Below the pieces are notes generated by a model, which worked only from the letters and a program-made list of their open reading frames with translations, was not told the DNA's origin and did not search any database. Positions 8,043 to 15,934 of a stretch of 37,340 nt of DNA are shown here, piece by piece. The position numbers and the translations under genes were made by a program. Source of the stretch: Lunatimonas sp. (GTDB lineage: Bacteria; Bacteroidota; Bacteroidia; Cytophagales; Cyclobacteriaceae); assembly GCF_020832325.1 (NCBI RefSeq), contig NZ_JAFIEU010000024.1, positions 1 to 37,340 of the forward strand. The letters are read 5' to 3'. Positions within the stretch are counted from its first letter, which is position 1; each line of letters opens with the position of its first letter.

Positions 8043-9545
8043 ATGAAAATTAAGAAATTACTAATCGCAAATCGAGGGGAAATCAGCCTACGTATCATAA
8101 AATCGGTCAAAGAAATGGGTATTCAAACGGTCGCCGTTTTTAGCGAAGCTGACCGGAATTCACCCCACGTGCTGGCTGCAGACGAAGCCATTTGCATCGG
8201 TCCTGCCCCAGCCTCGGAGTCATACCTCCGAATGGACAAGATAATTCAGGCTGCCAAAGACCTACAAGCAGATGCGATTCACCCCGGTTACGGTTTTCTG
8301 TCCGAGAACGCGGAGTTTGCCGAAAAAGTGGTCGCTGCAGGGATTACCTTCGTGGGGCCTTCTTCTGATTCCATTGCGTTAATGGGGAGCAAGCTCGAAG
8401 CAAAAAAAGCTGTCTCCGCCTATGACATTCCCCTAGTCCCGGGAACGGACGAACCCATTCAGCGCGTGGAACTAGCAAAGCATATCGCAGCCGAAATCGG
8501 ATACCCCATATTGATTAAAGCGAGTGCTGGCGGGGGAGGCAAGGGAATGCGGATCGTACAGGATGAGCAGGAATTTGACGCTCAGATGGAAAGAGCGACC
8601 TCTGAGGCCCAATCGGCATTTGGAGATCCCGCCGTTTTTATTGAAAAATACATCGAATCTCCCAAGCATATCGAAATACAACTACTTGGCGACCAACATG
8701 GAAATATGGTGTACCTTTTTGAACGGGAATGCTCGATCCAACGGCGACACCAAAAAGTAATCGAAGAAGCCCCCTCTCCTGTACTGACACCCGAAATACG
8801 TAAGAAGATGGGGGAAGCGGCCATTCTGGTGGGAAAATCCTGTGGTTATTATGGAGCAGGAACGGTTGAGTTTCTAGTGGATAAAAACCTGGATTTCTAT
8901 TTTTTAGAGATGAATACACGCCTGCAAGTTGAGCACCCCGTCACGGAATGCATCACCGGCTTGGATTTGGTAAAAGAGCAGATCAAAATCGCAGAAGGAG
9001 CCCGTCTTTCTATTTCACAGGAAAATCTGCAAATCCATGGTCATGCCATTGAAGCCAGAATATATGCGGAAGACCCCGAAAACCAATTTCTCCCAGACAC
9101 CGGCACCCTGATTACCTACACTCCGCCCAAGGGGCCGGGTATCCGCGTGGACGACGGATTCGAAGAAGGAATGCCTATACCGATCCACTACGACCCTATG
9201 ATAGCAAAACTGACGGTACATGCTGAGACTAGAGAATTGGCGATAGAAAAGATGAAACAGGCACTGGTCGATTTTAAAATTTCCGGTATCAAAACAACCA
9301 TCCCCTTCTGCCACTATGTGATGACACATCCACAATTTACATCCGGAGCCTTTACCACCAAATTTGTAGAAAACTATTTTGAACCTTCCAAACTTCAGCC
9401 GGTACTCAGCAGCGAGGAAATGCTTGTAATGGCTGCATTTGCCGTCTATTGGAAAGAAGAGCAGGGATACACATCGTCCCATCAGCTATCGCAACCATTC
9501 GAAAACGCGTCCAAATCCAGTTGGAAAACCCGAAAAATAAGATGA
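8043..9545 (+). CDS. accC: acetyl-CoA carboxylase, biotin carboxylase subunit
   Basis: Uses ATP and bicarbonate to carboxylate biotin on the carrier protein, the first half-reaction of malonyl-CoA formation for fatty acid synthesis (or of a propionyl-CoA carboxylase). The N-terminal domain begins at KKLLIANRGEISLRII. The ATP-grasp domain has the glycine-rich loop SAGGGGKGMRIV and EMNTRLQVEHPVTE with the metal and bicarbonate-site residues. The C-terminal biotin carboxylase domain has HGHAIEARIYAEDP. I chose the ATG at 8043 because the conserved sequence follows at once; an upstream TTG would add 27 unlike residues. At 500 residues it is about 50 longer than E. coli AccC, the excess lying at the C-terminus. 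No carrier-protein gene is adjacent. Its stop overlaps the maf start. Confidence 0.92.
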   Translation: MKIKKLLIANRGEISLRIIKSVKEMGIQTVAVFSEADRNSPHVLAADEAICIGPAPASESYLRMDKIIQAAKDLQADAIHPGYGFLSENAEFAEKVVAAGITFVGPSSDSIALMGSKLEAKKAVSAYDIPLVPGTDEPIQRVELAKHIAAEIGYPILIKASAGGGGKGMRIVQDEQEFDAQMERATSEAQSAFGDPAVFIEKYIESPKHIEIQLLGDQHGNMVYLFERECSIQRRHQKVIEEAPSPVLTPEIRKKMGEAAILVGKSCGYYGAGTVEFLVDKNLDFYFLEMNTRLQVEHPVTECITGLDLVKEQIKIAEGARLSISQENLQIHGHAIEARIYAEDPENQFLPDTGTLITYTPPKGPGIRVDDGFEEGMPIPIHYDPMIAKLTVHAETRELAIEKMKQALVDFKISGIKTTIPFCHYVMTHPQFTSGAFTTKFVENYFEPSKLQPVLSSEEMLVMAAFAVYWKEEQGYTSSHQLSQPFENASKSSWKTRKIR

Positions 9546-10138
9546 GCGAGGCTCCACTTCACAACGTTAACAAATCAAAAAGGCACATCGTCCTAGCTTC
9601 AAATTCCCCACGCCGCAGCGAACTTCTAAAAGGACTCGGTGTCGAATTTACGGTAAGAACCCTTCCGATCGATGAGTCGTTTCCAGCAGATCTGGAAGGT
9701 ACTCAAGTTGCCGGTTATTTGGCCGCGAAAAAAGCCGCTGCCTACGCCTCGGATATTCGCGAAGGAGAAATTTTCATTACAGCGGATACTGTTGTGGTTG
9801 CCAATGGATCAATCCTTAATAAACCGGAAAATGCCGAGGAAGCTCATGAAATGCTCAATGCCCTGTCTGGTAAAAAACACGAAGTAATCACGGCGGTAGC
9901 TATCTTTGATCAACAGCGCAAATCAGTGATTGAAGACCGGACAATCGTATGCTTCCGAGACCTTCGAAAAGAAGAAATTGAATATTACGTGAAGCAGTTT
10001 AAGCCCTTTGACAAAGCTGGGGCCTATGGTATCCAAGAATGGATCGGATATATCGCCGTAGAGAAGATCGAGGGATCCTATTATACGGTTATGGGTCTTC
10101 CGGTCCATTTGGTGTATCAGACGCTCCGGGAGTGGTGA
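9542..10138 (+). CDS. maf: Maf-family nucleoside triphosphate pyrophosphatase
   Basis: House-cleaning enzyme that hydrolyses dTTP, UTP or modified nucleotides to the monophosphate; also tied to septum inhibition in some bacteria. The 198 residues match the family (about 190-200). The signature ASNSPRRSELLKGLG, the catalytic Asp in FITADTVV, LNKPENAEEAHEML, and the C-terminal DKAGAYGIQ and YYTVMGLPV are all visible. The ATG overlaps the accC stop as ATGA, so translation is probably coupled. A longer frame upstream through a TTG lies inside accC and is not used here. Confidence 0.93.
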   Translation: MSEAPLHNVNKSKRHIVLASNSPRRSELLKGLGVEFTVRTLPIDESFPADLEGTQVAGYLAAKKAAAYASDIREGEIFITADTVVVANGSILNKPENAEEAHEMLNALSGKKHEVITAVAIFDQQRKSVIEDRTIVCFRDLRKEEIEYYVKQFKPFDKAGAYGIQEWIGYIAVEKIEGSYYTVMGLPVHLVYQTLREW

Positions 10139-10171
10139 ATAAAGACGCTTTCCGAAGGCCAAAAAAACTTA

Positions 10172-12610
10172 TCAATAATATCGCACATCACAGCTTGGAT
10201 TCGACTTCTTAAAGTTATCAACAGCTCGCTGATTAATTCGGGTATTAAAACAAACCAAGCGCTCTAAATTGATCAAATGCATGATAGGTTTGATAGACTT
10301 CACATTGGTACTTGCAATATCCAACTCCCTGAGATCATACAACGTCTCTAATCCCCTTAGCCGCGTGATGTTTGTACCTGACAGCACCAACTTTTTGAGC
10401 CTGCTAAGCCCCGCTATAGGTCGTAAATCCTCTACCCCCGTGTTGGATAGATCCAACTCCTCTAAATAGGCGAGGTTGGCTAAGGGGACTAAATCCCTTA
10501 CAGGCACTTGGGACATTCTCAAAGAACCCAGGTTTTCCAAACGGGAAATAGCACTTATGTCCTGTAGCGGAGCATTGTGAATAGAAAGACTTCGCAGGTT
10601 AAAGAACACCAACACCTCCTCCAGGTTCAACACATCAGCGTCTTCTATTAAAACACTTGACTTAGAGGTCATAAAATGTAACTCCTCCGAGGTGGGAGAC
10701 TCAGAAAGGTTGAACTGACCCCTGAAAATACCTTCCCATTGGCCACTCAAGGATCCCCACCAAGCAATGAGTTCTTCACTCCGGTACACAACGGTTGCCT
10801 TTGACAAGATAGTCGCCAACGACTCGGCATCCCACTTCGCAACTTCCGTAGCGTCGATGTCTACGTATTTCAAATTCAACAGCGCTTTGATCGGTTCAAT
10901 GTTGGAAACCTTAGTTCCTTTGAGATATAACCGCTCTAAGGCCTTTAATTCTCCCAATCCATCTACACTAGCCACCTCAGTATGGTTAGCACTAAGGGTG
11001 GTCAGCGTCTTCATTTCTACCAAAGGAGTCAGATCCTGAACCTTTGTATTGTCCAATGCCAAAAAGAAAACTTTCTTAAACTTGAGTGCAGGCCTGAGAT
11101 TGGTAACTTCAGATCCAGATAAGTTTAACGAATCAATGCTTACCAACTCTGAAAGCTCCTCTACGGAAGGGTTCCGGAAGTTCATACTCGGAAATAGTTC
11201 GAGAAGCGCCTTGTTCCAACCATCCGGTAGCGTCTCCCACCAAGTCTGCAAATTCTCTACATTGTGAATCAACAAAATCCGGCGATTTCGCCTGGCAAAT
11301 TCATCCGCACTTTGCTCGGAGATCGAGGACCTATCGGCGTAAATTCTGCGGATATTGGTAGAACCATTCAATGCAGCCAAAGAACTCACCTCGGTGCCAT
11401 TGATATTGATTTTCCAAAGTTGTTTTAGTTCGGATAGTGGGCTTAAGTCCAAAATATTGGTCCCCTCCAAGTTGATATCTTCGAGGGCAGTAAGCGCCGA
11501 TAGAAACCCGAAATTTATCAGAAAATTATCTTTGAGATTCAGTGACTTAAGACTCTTCAGTTCGTTAATATTCTCGATGTTATTGAAACCGCTAGCCTCC
11601 AGATCCAGGTTCTCCAACGCTTTGAATTGATTCAATACACCAAAACCCAATAACCCCGTTCCTGCCACGCGAAGGTCTACAAGATTTTTTAAATTCAATA
11701 AATCGTCAATATCCTTCACCCCCGTTTTGGAGATATTTAGGTGTGTCAACCTATCCGAATATTTGATAAACTGTATATCCTCCGTGGGCGTGTTGGAGAT
11801 GTCTAAATACGAAAGAAACGTCACATTGCTGATTGGTGCCAGTTCGCGAATATTCGTGTTACTGATATCAATGTACTTGAGATCGTTGAGGGCTTGTATG
11901 GGCGTAAGGTCTATGATGAGACGATTTCCAGAAAGATCCAACGTATCAAGTCCGCTGATGCGATAAAGGTCATCTACAGTGACCGAATCCTCCTCTTGCA
12001 TGTGAAACTTTTCCCGGAAGTAATTGCCCCACTCGTAGGATAAGGTACTCCACCATTCGCTGAGTTCTTCATCCCTACTCAGCCGCGTGGTATACATGCT
12101 GGCAATTTTCAGTTCTTTAGATCTCTGATCGTAGTTAACCTCCACAAAACGGTTCTTGGTATTTTCTATTTTTTCACCATTGATACCCGTGCCCGAGAGG
12201 GTTCTATCCATGGCTATTTCAAAAAACAGGTCCCCCTTGTCGTTCAGCTTAGGTTTTACTTCTTTTACCTTAAACTGAAACGCCACATCCTTGAAAAAAA
12301 ACTCCACATCCTTGAAATAGGCCGTGATGTTCTTGTTTGTGATGACTTTTCGGTCTAGGAGCAGATCATCTTCCACCTGCACTTTATCATCTCTAAAAAT
12401 CTTCTTATAGCTTTCCCTGATAATCACATCCTTATCCCGGGCATGACTGTCCTTACTGCCCACGGTATTCAATAGGTACTGTAAAAACCTTACCTGCTCC
12501 TCCACCTCTTGCGTAAGGTCTTTGATCTCCTGCTTGGTAAACCCAGGAATGTCCTGAGCGCGCACACCGAAAGATCCCAGCAGCAAGCTCAAGACAAAAA
12601 AGTATTTCAT
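10172..12610 (-). CDS. secreted three-module leucine-rich-repeat protein
   Basis: I do not know its function. A signal peptide (MKYFFVLSLLLGSFGVRAQ) is followed by an N-terminal domain (about 25-180) that resembles the 192-residue protein encoded two genes upstream. Three modules then follow, each opening with a short helical motif WWxxLxxxWxxx(F/L) (Trp186, Trp457, Trp617), continuing with 22-23-residue SDS22/internalin-like repeats (LxxLxxLxIxxTxVxDLxPL), and closing with a cap of the form AxxFxxxNxxxxVxY. Repeats span about 215-430, 485-590 and 650-795; the protein ends exactly at the third cap (CDVRYY). I chose the ATG at 12610 for the signal peptide; an ATG 18 bases upstream would add MTITNH. 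It is last in a four-gene run. Confidence 0.8.
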   Translation of the reverse strand: MKYFFVLSLLLGSFGVRAQDIPGFTKQEIKDLTQEVEEQVRFLQYLLNTVGSKDSHARDKDVIIRESYKKIFRDDKVQVEDDLLLDRKVITNKNITAYFKDVEFFFKDVAFQFKVKEVKPKLNDKGDLFFEIAMDRTLSGTGINGEKIENTKNRFVEVNYDQRSKELKIASMYTTRLSRDEELSEWWSTLSYEWGNYFREKFHMQEEDSVTVDDLYRISGLDTLDLSGNRLIIDLTPIQALNDLKYIDISNTNIRELAPISNVTFLSYLDISNTPTEDIQFIKYSDRLTHLNISKTGVKDIDDLLNLKNLVDLRVAGTGLLGFGVLNQFKALENLDLEASGFNNIENINELKSLKSLNLKDNFLINFGFLSALTALEDINLEGTNILDLSPLSELKQLWKININGTEVSSLAALNGSTNIRRIYADRSSISEQSADEFARRNRRILLIHNVENLQTWWETLPDGWNKALLELFPSMNFRNPSVEELSELVSIDSLNLSGSEVTNLRPALKFKKVFFLALDNTKVQDLTPLVEMKTLTTLSANHTEVASVDGLGELKALERLYLKGTKVSNIEPIKALLNLKYVDIDATEVAKWDAESLATILSKATVVYRSEELIAWWGSLSGQWEGIFRGQFNLSESPTSEELHFMTSKSSVLIEDADVLNLEEVLVFFNLRSLSIHNAPLQDISAISRLENLGSLRMSQVPVRDLVPLANLAYLEELDLSNTGVEDLRPIAGLSRLKKLVLSGTNITRLRGLETLYDLRELDIASTNVKSIKPIMHLINLERLVCFNTRINQRAVDNFKKSNPSCDVRYY

Positions 12611-12614
12611 GTGA

Positions 12615-13454
12615 TTAGTTATTGTCATAAATGTATTCCAAAACGACTTCTCTATCCCCTTCTGAAAGCTTTACCAAGTTAGAAATTAGCCAGCCGGTAT
12701 TGAAACCCGGTCTGTTAAACTGCGAAAGTTCAAAATACCACTTATCAATTTGGAAAAAATGGTACTTTACGTCCTTTACAGTTACGAATTTCAGATCTCC
12801 TCTTTTAATTTCATAGATAAAAAGACTCAGGTAATCCGGCCTGAACTCCCTAGGGGTATAGGATTCCGGCTTCGGGTCATCCTGTATGGCCTTTCTTAAA
12901 TTCATAAAGCCGAGCTCGTGACTAAGCGGATGCAGAAACTTTTTCTGATCCCCCTTAGGTTTATCGAAGGCAGTTTTAAAGGGCTCGAACAGGACATTGT
13001 CGATTACCCACTCATAACCCAATCCCTCTGGCTGAAGCTTCAAAAACAGTACCACATCGTGGGACCTACCTCCGTAAGTAAATACGGTAGTGGCCTCTGC
13101 AAACCACTCCCCACCATGAAAATTCAGATACTGGGGATAGCTTTCAGATACTACGTAATTGAGAAATTCTCGTTTTAATTCTACGGGCAGATCAGAGGTC
13201 TCGTTGTCGAAAAGTATGTTGATAAAAGACCTTCTAAGTTCCCTGTTTCTATAATTTTCGTCTCCGGGATTATACCGTCTGTCTCCTTCCTTGCTTTCCT
13301 CCCCGTTAAATCGTCTAAAGAATTGATTGACTTGTTTGGTAGATGCTGCGAACCTACCGTCATCCTTGAGTTGTCCGGGGCTGTTTAAAACCTGCCCCGG
13401 AACACTCTGAAAGGATGCAATAAATAATACAAACAGAACAATGTTTAATTTCAT
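12615..13454 (-). CDS. secreted protein of unknown function, 279 residues
   Basis: Not recognised. It has a signal peptide (MKLNIVLFVLFIASFQSVPGQ), so it is exported. The first part holds QVNQFFRRFNGEE and ELRRSFINILFD, the rest a probable alpha/beta region with many aromatic residues (FHGGEWFAEATTVFTYGG; YHFFQIDKWYFELSQF). There are no cysteines or obvious catalytic motifs. The ATG at 13454 overlaps the stop of the preceding gene as ATGA, implying translational coupling; a longer frame upstream lacks a signal peptide. It lies 4 bases before the leucine-rich-repeat gene, so the two products are probably made together. Confidence 0.75.
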   Translation of the reverse strand: MKLNIVLFVLFIASFQSVPGQVLNSPGQLKDDGRFAASTKQVNQFFRRFNGEESKEGDRRYNPGDENYRNRELRRSFINILFDNETSDLPVELKREFLNYVVSESYPQYLNFHGGEWFAEATTVFTYGGRSHDVVLFLKLQPEGLGYEWVIDNVLFEPFKTAFDKPKGDQKKFLHPLSHELGFMNLRKAIQDDPKPESYTPREFRPDYLSLFIYEIKRGDLKFVTVKDVKYHFFQIDKWYFELSQFNRPGFNTGWLISNLVKLSEGDREVVLEYIYDNN

Positions 13455-14029
13455 GCTGAAGTTTCGGTCACCCTCACGTCGCCAAGCATCACGTCCCAAA
13501 ACTCGATGGTTCTACCTGCAATCTGGGTCTGCTTTTTCTCCACGTAGATGGTGATATCCTTTTTAGTAGTATCTCTATAGTTTAACCCTGCTTCTACAGA
13601 AGTACCTTCGAAACGCTGATAGATGGTAATCACACCCACATAGCGACCATCGGGCTGACGCTCCAAGTCACTGATGTAGTGGATATCGTACCAGCTGATA
13701 TTTACCCGGTCATAGTTCAGGGCCATCAGTCTCTCAAAATACCGTCTTACTTTGTAGTAGGCTATTTCACTTCGGTTGATGGATGACACACCCATCTCCG
13801 CCTCGGGAGCGAATAACTCCTCCGCCCTATCCATAACTCTGGTTGCTTCAGAAAATTGTGTTTCCTTGCTTCCAATGATACTGATATATTTACTCAAGTC
13901 TTTCACTTTCTCCAATGCGAGAGAGTCAATGGCCTGCTTTCTGGATGGACTGATATTGTCATTTTGCGCCAAGGCTACCATCGAGGAAGCCATGAACAGA
14001 ATTAGTAGGGATAGAATATGTTTTTTCAT
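13451..14029 (-). CDS. secreted protein of unknown function, related to the N-terminus of the LRR protein
   Basis: A 192-residue protein with a clear signal peptide (MKKHILSLLILFMASSMVALAQ). The mature part looks like a single alpha+beta domain, perhaps NTF2-like, though this is a guess from its pattern of helices then strands. By eye it aligns with residues 25-180 of the LRR protein: IGSKET (52-57) with VGSKDS, AYYKVRRYFERL (90-101) with AYFKDVEFFFKDV, and a following run of beta strands ending near FWDVMLGDVRV. It is second in the four-gene run, 28 bases after the lipoprotein and overlapping the next gene by four bases. Function unknown. Confidence 0.75.
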   Translation of the reverse strand: MKKHILSLLILFMASSMVALAQNDNISPSRKQAIDSLALEKVKDLSKYISIIGSKETQFSEATRVMDRAEELFAPEAEMGVSSINRSEIAYYKVRRYFERLMALNYDRVNISWYDIHYISDLERQPDGRYVGVITIYQRFEGTSVEAGLNYRDTTKKDITIYVEKKQTQIAGRTIEFWDVMLGDVRVTETSA

Positions 14030-14057
14030 GATTGTTTGCAGCTTATCGGTTTGTAAA

Positions 14058-14528
14058 TTATCTTCTTCTTAATTCCAGTTCGGTAACTCTACCACTTCCA
14101 TCTAACCGGATATCGCTGATAAAGTTTAGGTTCTTTTTGGTGTCTTTGAGGTAGTTCAAGTACCTGTCGATGGTTGTTGGCTCATCGTAGTCTTTGATAC
14201 CGGATTCTTCGTGAATCACAATCAATACAGGCGTATTTTGATTGGAAAACATACCAAGTGCTTCACGGATAGTATTGTTCGCACTGTTAACGTTTGAGGC
14301 GTTCACAATCGCGTTGAAATACCCTTCAAGCTTGCCTGCTGCTACTTCCTCGGCGGACGGGGTGGGTTGAGCTGGCTTGGGTGCAGGGGCTGGCTCTTCA
14401 ACCGGTACTGGAGCTGGGGCGGCCTCTACCACCTTCTTTTTGCTCTTACAGGCTCCTAATGCCAATAATCCAATCAGCATCATGGTTAACAACCGATTCA
14501 TTGGGAAATTGAAACTTCTTCTTTTCAT
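14058..14528 (-). CDS. proline-rich lipoprotein of unknown function
   Basis: The product begins with a lipoprotein signal ending in the lipobox LGAC and a basic KSKKK stretch. A Pro/Ala/Glu-rich linker of about 30 residues follows (PAPVPVEEPAPAPKPAQPTP), then a C-terminal domain of about 95 residues with TPVLIVIHEESG, KDYDEPTTIDRYLNYLKD and a final beta hairpin. The linker would let the domain reach out from its membrane. I have a vague memory of this domain beside other Bacteroidota secreted proteins but cannot name it. Two starts are possible (14528, or the ATG at 14501 giving MNRLLTMML); both keep the lipobox. It is the first gene of the LRR cluster. Confidence 0.72.
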   Translation of the reverse strand: MKRRSFNFPMNRLLTMMLIGLLALGACKSKKKVVEAAPAPVPVEEPAPAPKPAQPTPSAEEVAAGKLEGYFNAIVNASNVNSANNTIREALGMFSNQNTPVLIVIHEESGIKDYDEPTTIDRYLNYLKDTKKNLNFISDIRLDGSGRVTELELRRR

Positions 14529-14805
14529 GTTTACGATAATAGATAGTGTGTGAATTTTAAGTGCTCCTTTATGGGTTAATTCCGGTTACATCAAAGAATA
14601 CCCTCGGATGTTGCGTTGAGTTGGATGATTAATAGGTCAAATTACAATTTATTTTAAGGTTCGAACCGTTTTGACTCGCAGAGAATACACAGTCGTAAAT
14701 TTGCTTGATACTCAAATTTACCTCAAGATTCCCTGCTATCACGGTGCGAATATATAAGAATCTTTGATATTCACGAAAACATTTTTCCAGTGGTGAAAAA
14801 ACAAT
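14529..14805. promoter_or_regulatory. 277-base gap with perfect inverted repeat and back-to-back -7 boxes
   Basis: GTAAATTTG (14695-14703) and CAAATTTAC (14713-14721) form a perfect 9-bp inverted repeat with a 9-base spacer. Each arm contains a full TAnnTTTG box: TAAATTTG on the plus strand at 14696-14703 and on the minus strand at 14713-14720. The minus-strand box is correctly oriented to transcribe the LRR cluster with a leader of about 180 bases, but no TTG is seen at its -33 distance. The plus-strand box has TTTG at 14670-14673 (22 bases upstream), yet would transcribe antisense to the TlpA-like gene. No other gene is seen in the gap. Confidence 0.45.
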
Positions 14806-15927
14806 TTAATCGAACAGTTCCGCCAATTTATTTTCGAGCGTAATACCCCTCAAATCCTTTGCCAGAATGTTCCCTTCCGGATCTACCATGTAGGTAGCCG
14901 GGATGGCATTGATCTGATAGGTCGCTGCTGCTTCGGAGTTAAAGTACTTCAAATCGGAAACCTGCGTCCACTCCAGACCGTCCTCCTCGATAGCTTTCAG
15001 CCACATGTCCCGGGTCCTATCCAACGACACGCCAAAAACCTCGAATCCATTATCTTTGTACTTGTTGTACAACCTCACCACATTGGGATTCTCGTCCCTA
15101 CAGGGCTTACACCAACCTGCCCAAAAATCGATCAGCACATATTTCCCTTTGAGATCCGAGAGCTTGACCAAGTTACCCTCTGGATCGGGAAGTTCGATCT
15201 CCGGAGCAGGCTGACCAATAGAGAGTGCCCGCAACTCATCCAACTCTTGCTTCCAAGAGCTGATCATTTTCATGTCTGGATAACGCTGAGCCAATACACT
15301 GACTAAACTGTCTAGGTAGGAGAAGTCGTTTCGGGGATTAAGCATACCCAGTCCAGCAAGTGCGGCAAAGCTACCCTCCATCTCATTAATTACCTCTTTC
15401 AAACGTAGTGCGTGGTTAGCCTCTAATTCCATTGCCTTTTCCTGTATTCCGCGAATGGCTTGCTGATCCCTGTCACCCATTGCTTGATAGTATTCATCAT
15501 TGAGTGAATTTATTTCCTCCTGATACACCATGGTCAAATCGTCGATCTTACGCAGCATTTGGGTATCCTTGGATCCTAGAATCTCTAATGCATCACTTTC
15601 AAAATCATAGGTAACAGTAACATCCTCGTGATACAACGCCAACCGGATAGTCTTTTCGTCAAAAAGGTTCAAATCGTAAAACGTTGGCCCTTCTAAACCG
15701 ACTTTATACGAAAACTTCCCGTTTTTGTCCAGCGCAATCGTGTCCAGTACAGATGCCCCCTCTTGGGTATATTCAGATAGGACCAACACACCATCTGGCG
15801 CATTCTTTACCTGCCCGGAAACTTCCACTTGACCGGTAAACTCACCACCACTCTCCGAACAGGCTATGCTCAGTACGGAAAACAGTCCCAAAAATACTAC
15901 CCAATTTTGATATAATTTAGTTGTCAT
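14806..15927 (-). CDS. TlpA-type thiol:disulfide oxidoreductase lipoprotein
   Basis: Extracytoplasmic thioredoxin-like protein, probably membrane-anchored and reducing periplasmic disulfides. The signal ends in a lipobox-like LSIAC (Cys23). An N-terminal beta-rich domain of the DUF4369 kind (about 30-120) is followed by a helical linker and a C-terminal AhpC/TSA-thioredoxin domain with IGQPAPEIELPDPEGN, the redox motif WCKPC (Cys273 and Cys276) and the cis-proline segment INAIPATYMVDPEG. The 373 residues fit the common Bacteroidota form. It starts 7 bases after the gatB stop, so it is probably co-transcribed with translation genes, although nothing suggests a shared role. Confidence 0.9.
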   Translation of the reverse strand: MTTKLYQNWVVFLGLFSVLSIACSESGGEFTGQVEVSGQVKNAPDGVLVLSEYTQEGASVLDTIALDKNGKFSYKVGLEGPTFYDLNLFDEKTIRLALYHEDVTVTYDFESDALEILGSKDTQMLRKIDDLTMVYQEEINSLNDEYYQAMGDRDQQAIRGIQEKAMELEANHALRLKEVINEMEGSFAALAGLGMLNPRNDFSYLDSLVSVLAQRYPDMKMISSWKQELDELRALSIGQPAPEIELPDPEGNLVKLSDLKGKYVLIDFWAGWCKPCRDENPNVVRLYNKYKDNGFEVFGVSLDRTRDMWLKAIEEDGLEWTQVSDLKYFNSEAAATYQINAIPATYMVDPEGNILAKDLRGITLENKLAELFD

Positions 15928-15934
15928 TTTTTTC

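Noticed and set aside
10139-10171. Short hairpin GCTTT/AAGGC between convergent maf and LRR genes
   Set aside because: Five pairs with one G-T pair, followed by an A run on the plus strand rather than T; not a terminator in either direction.
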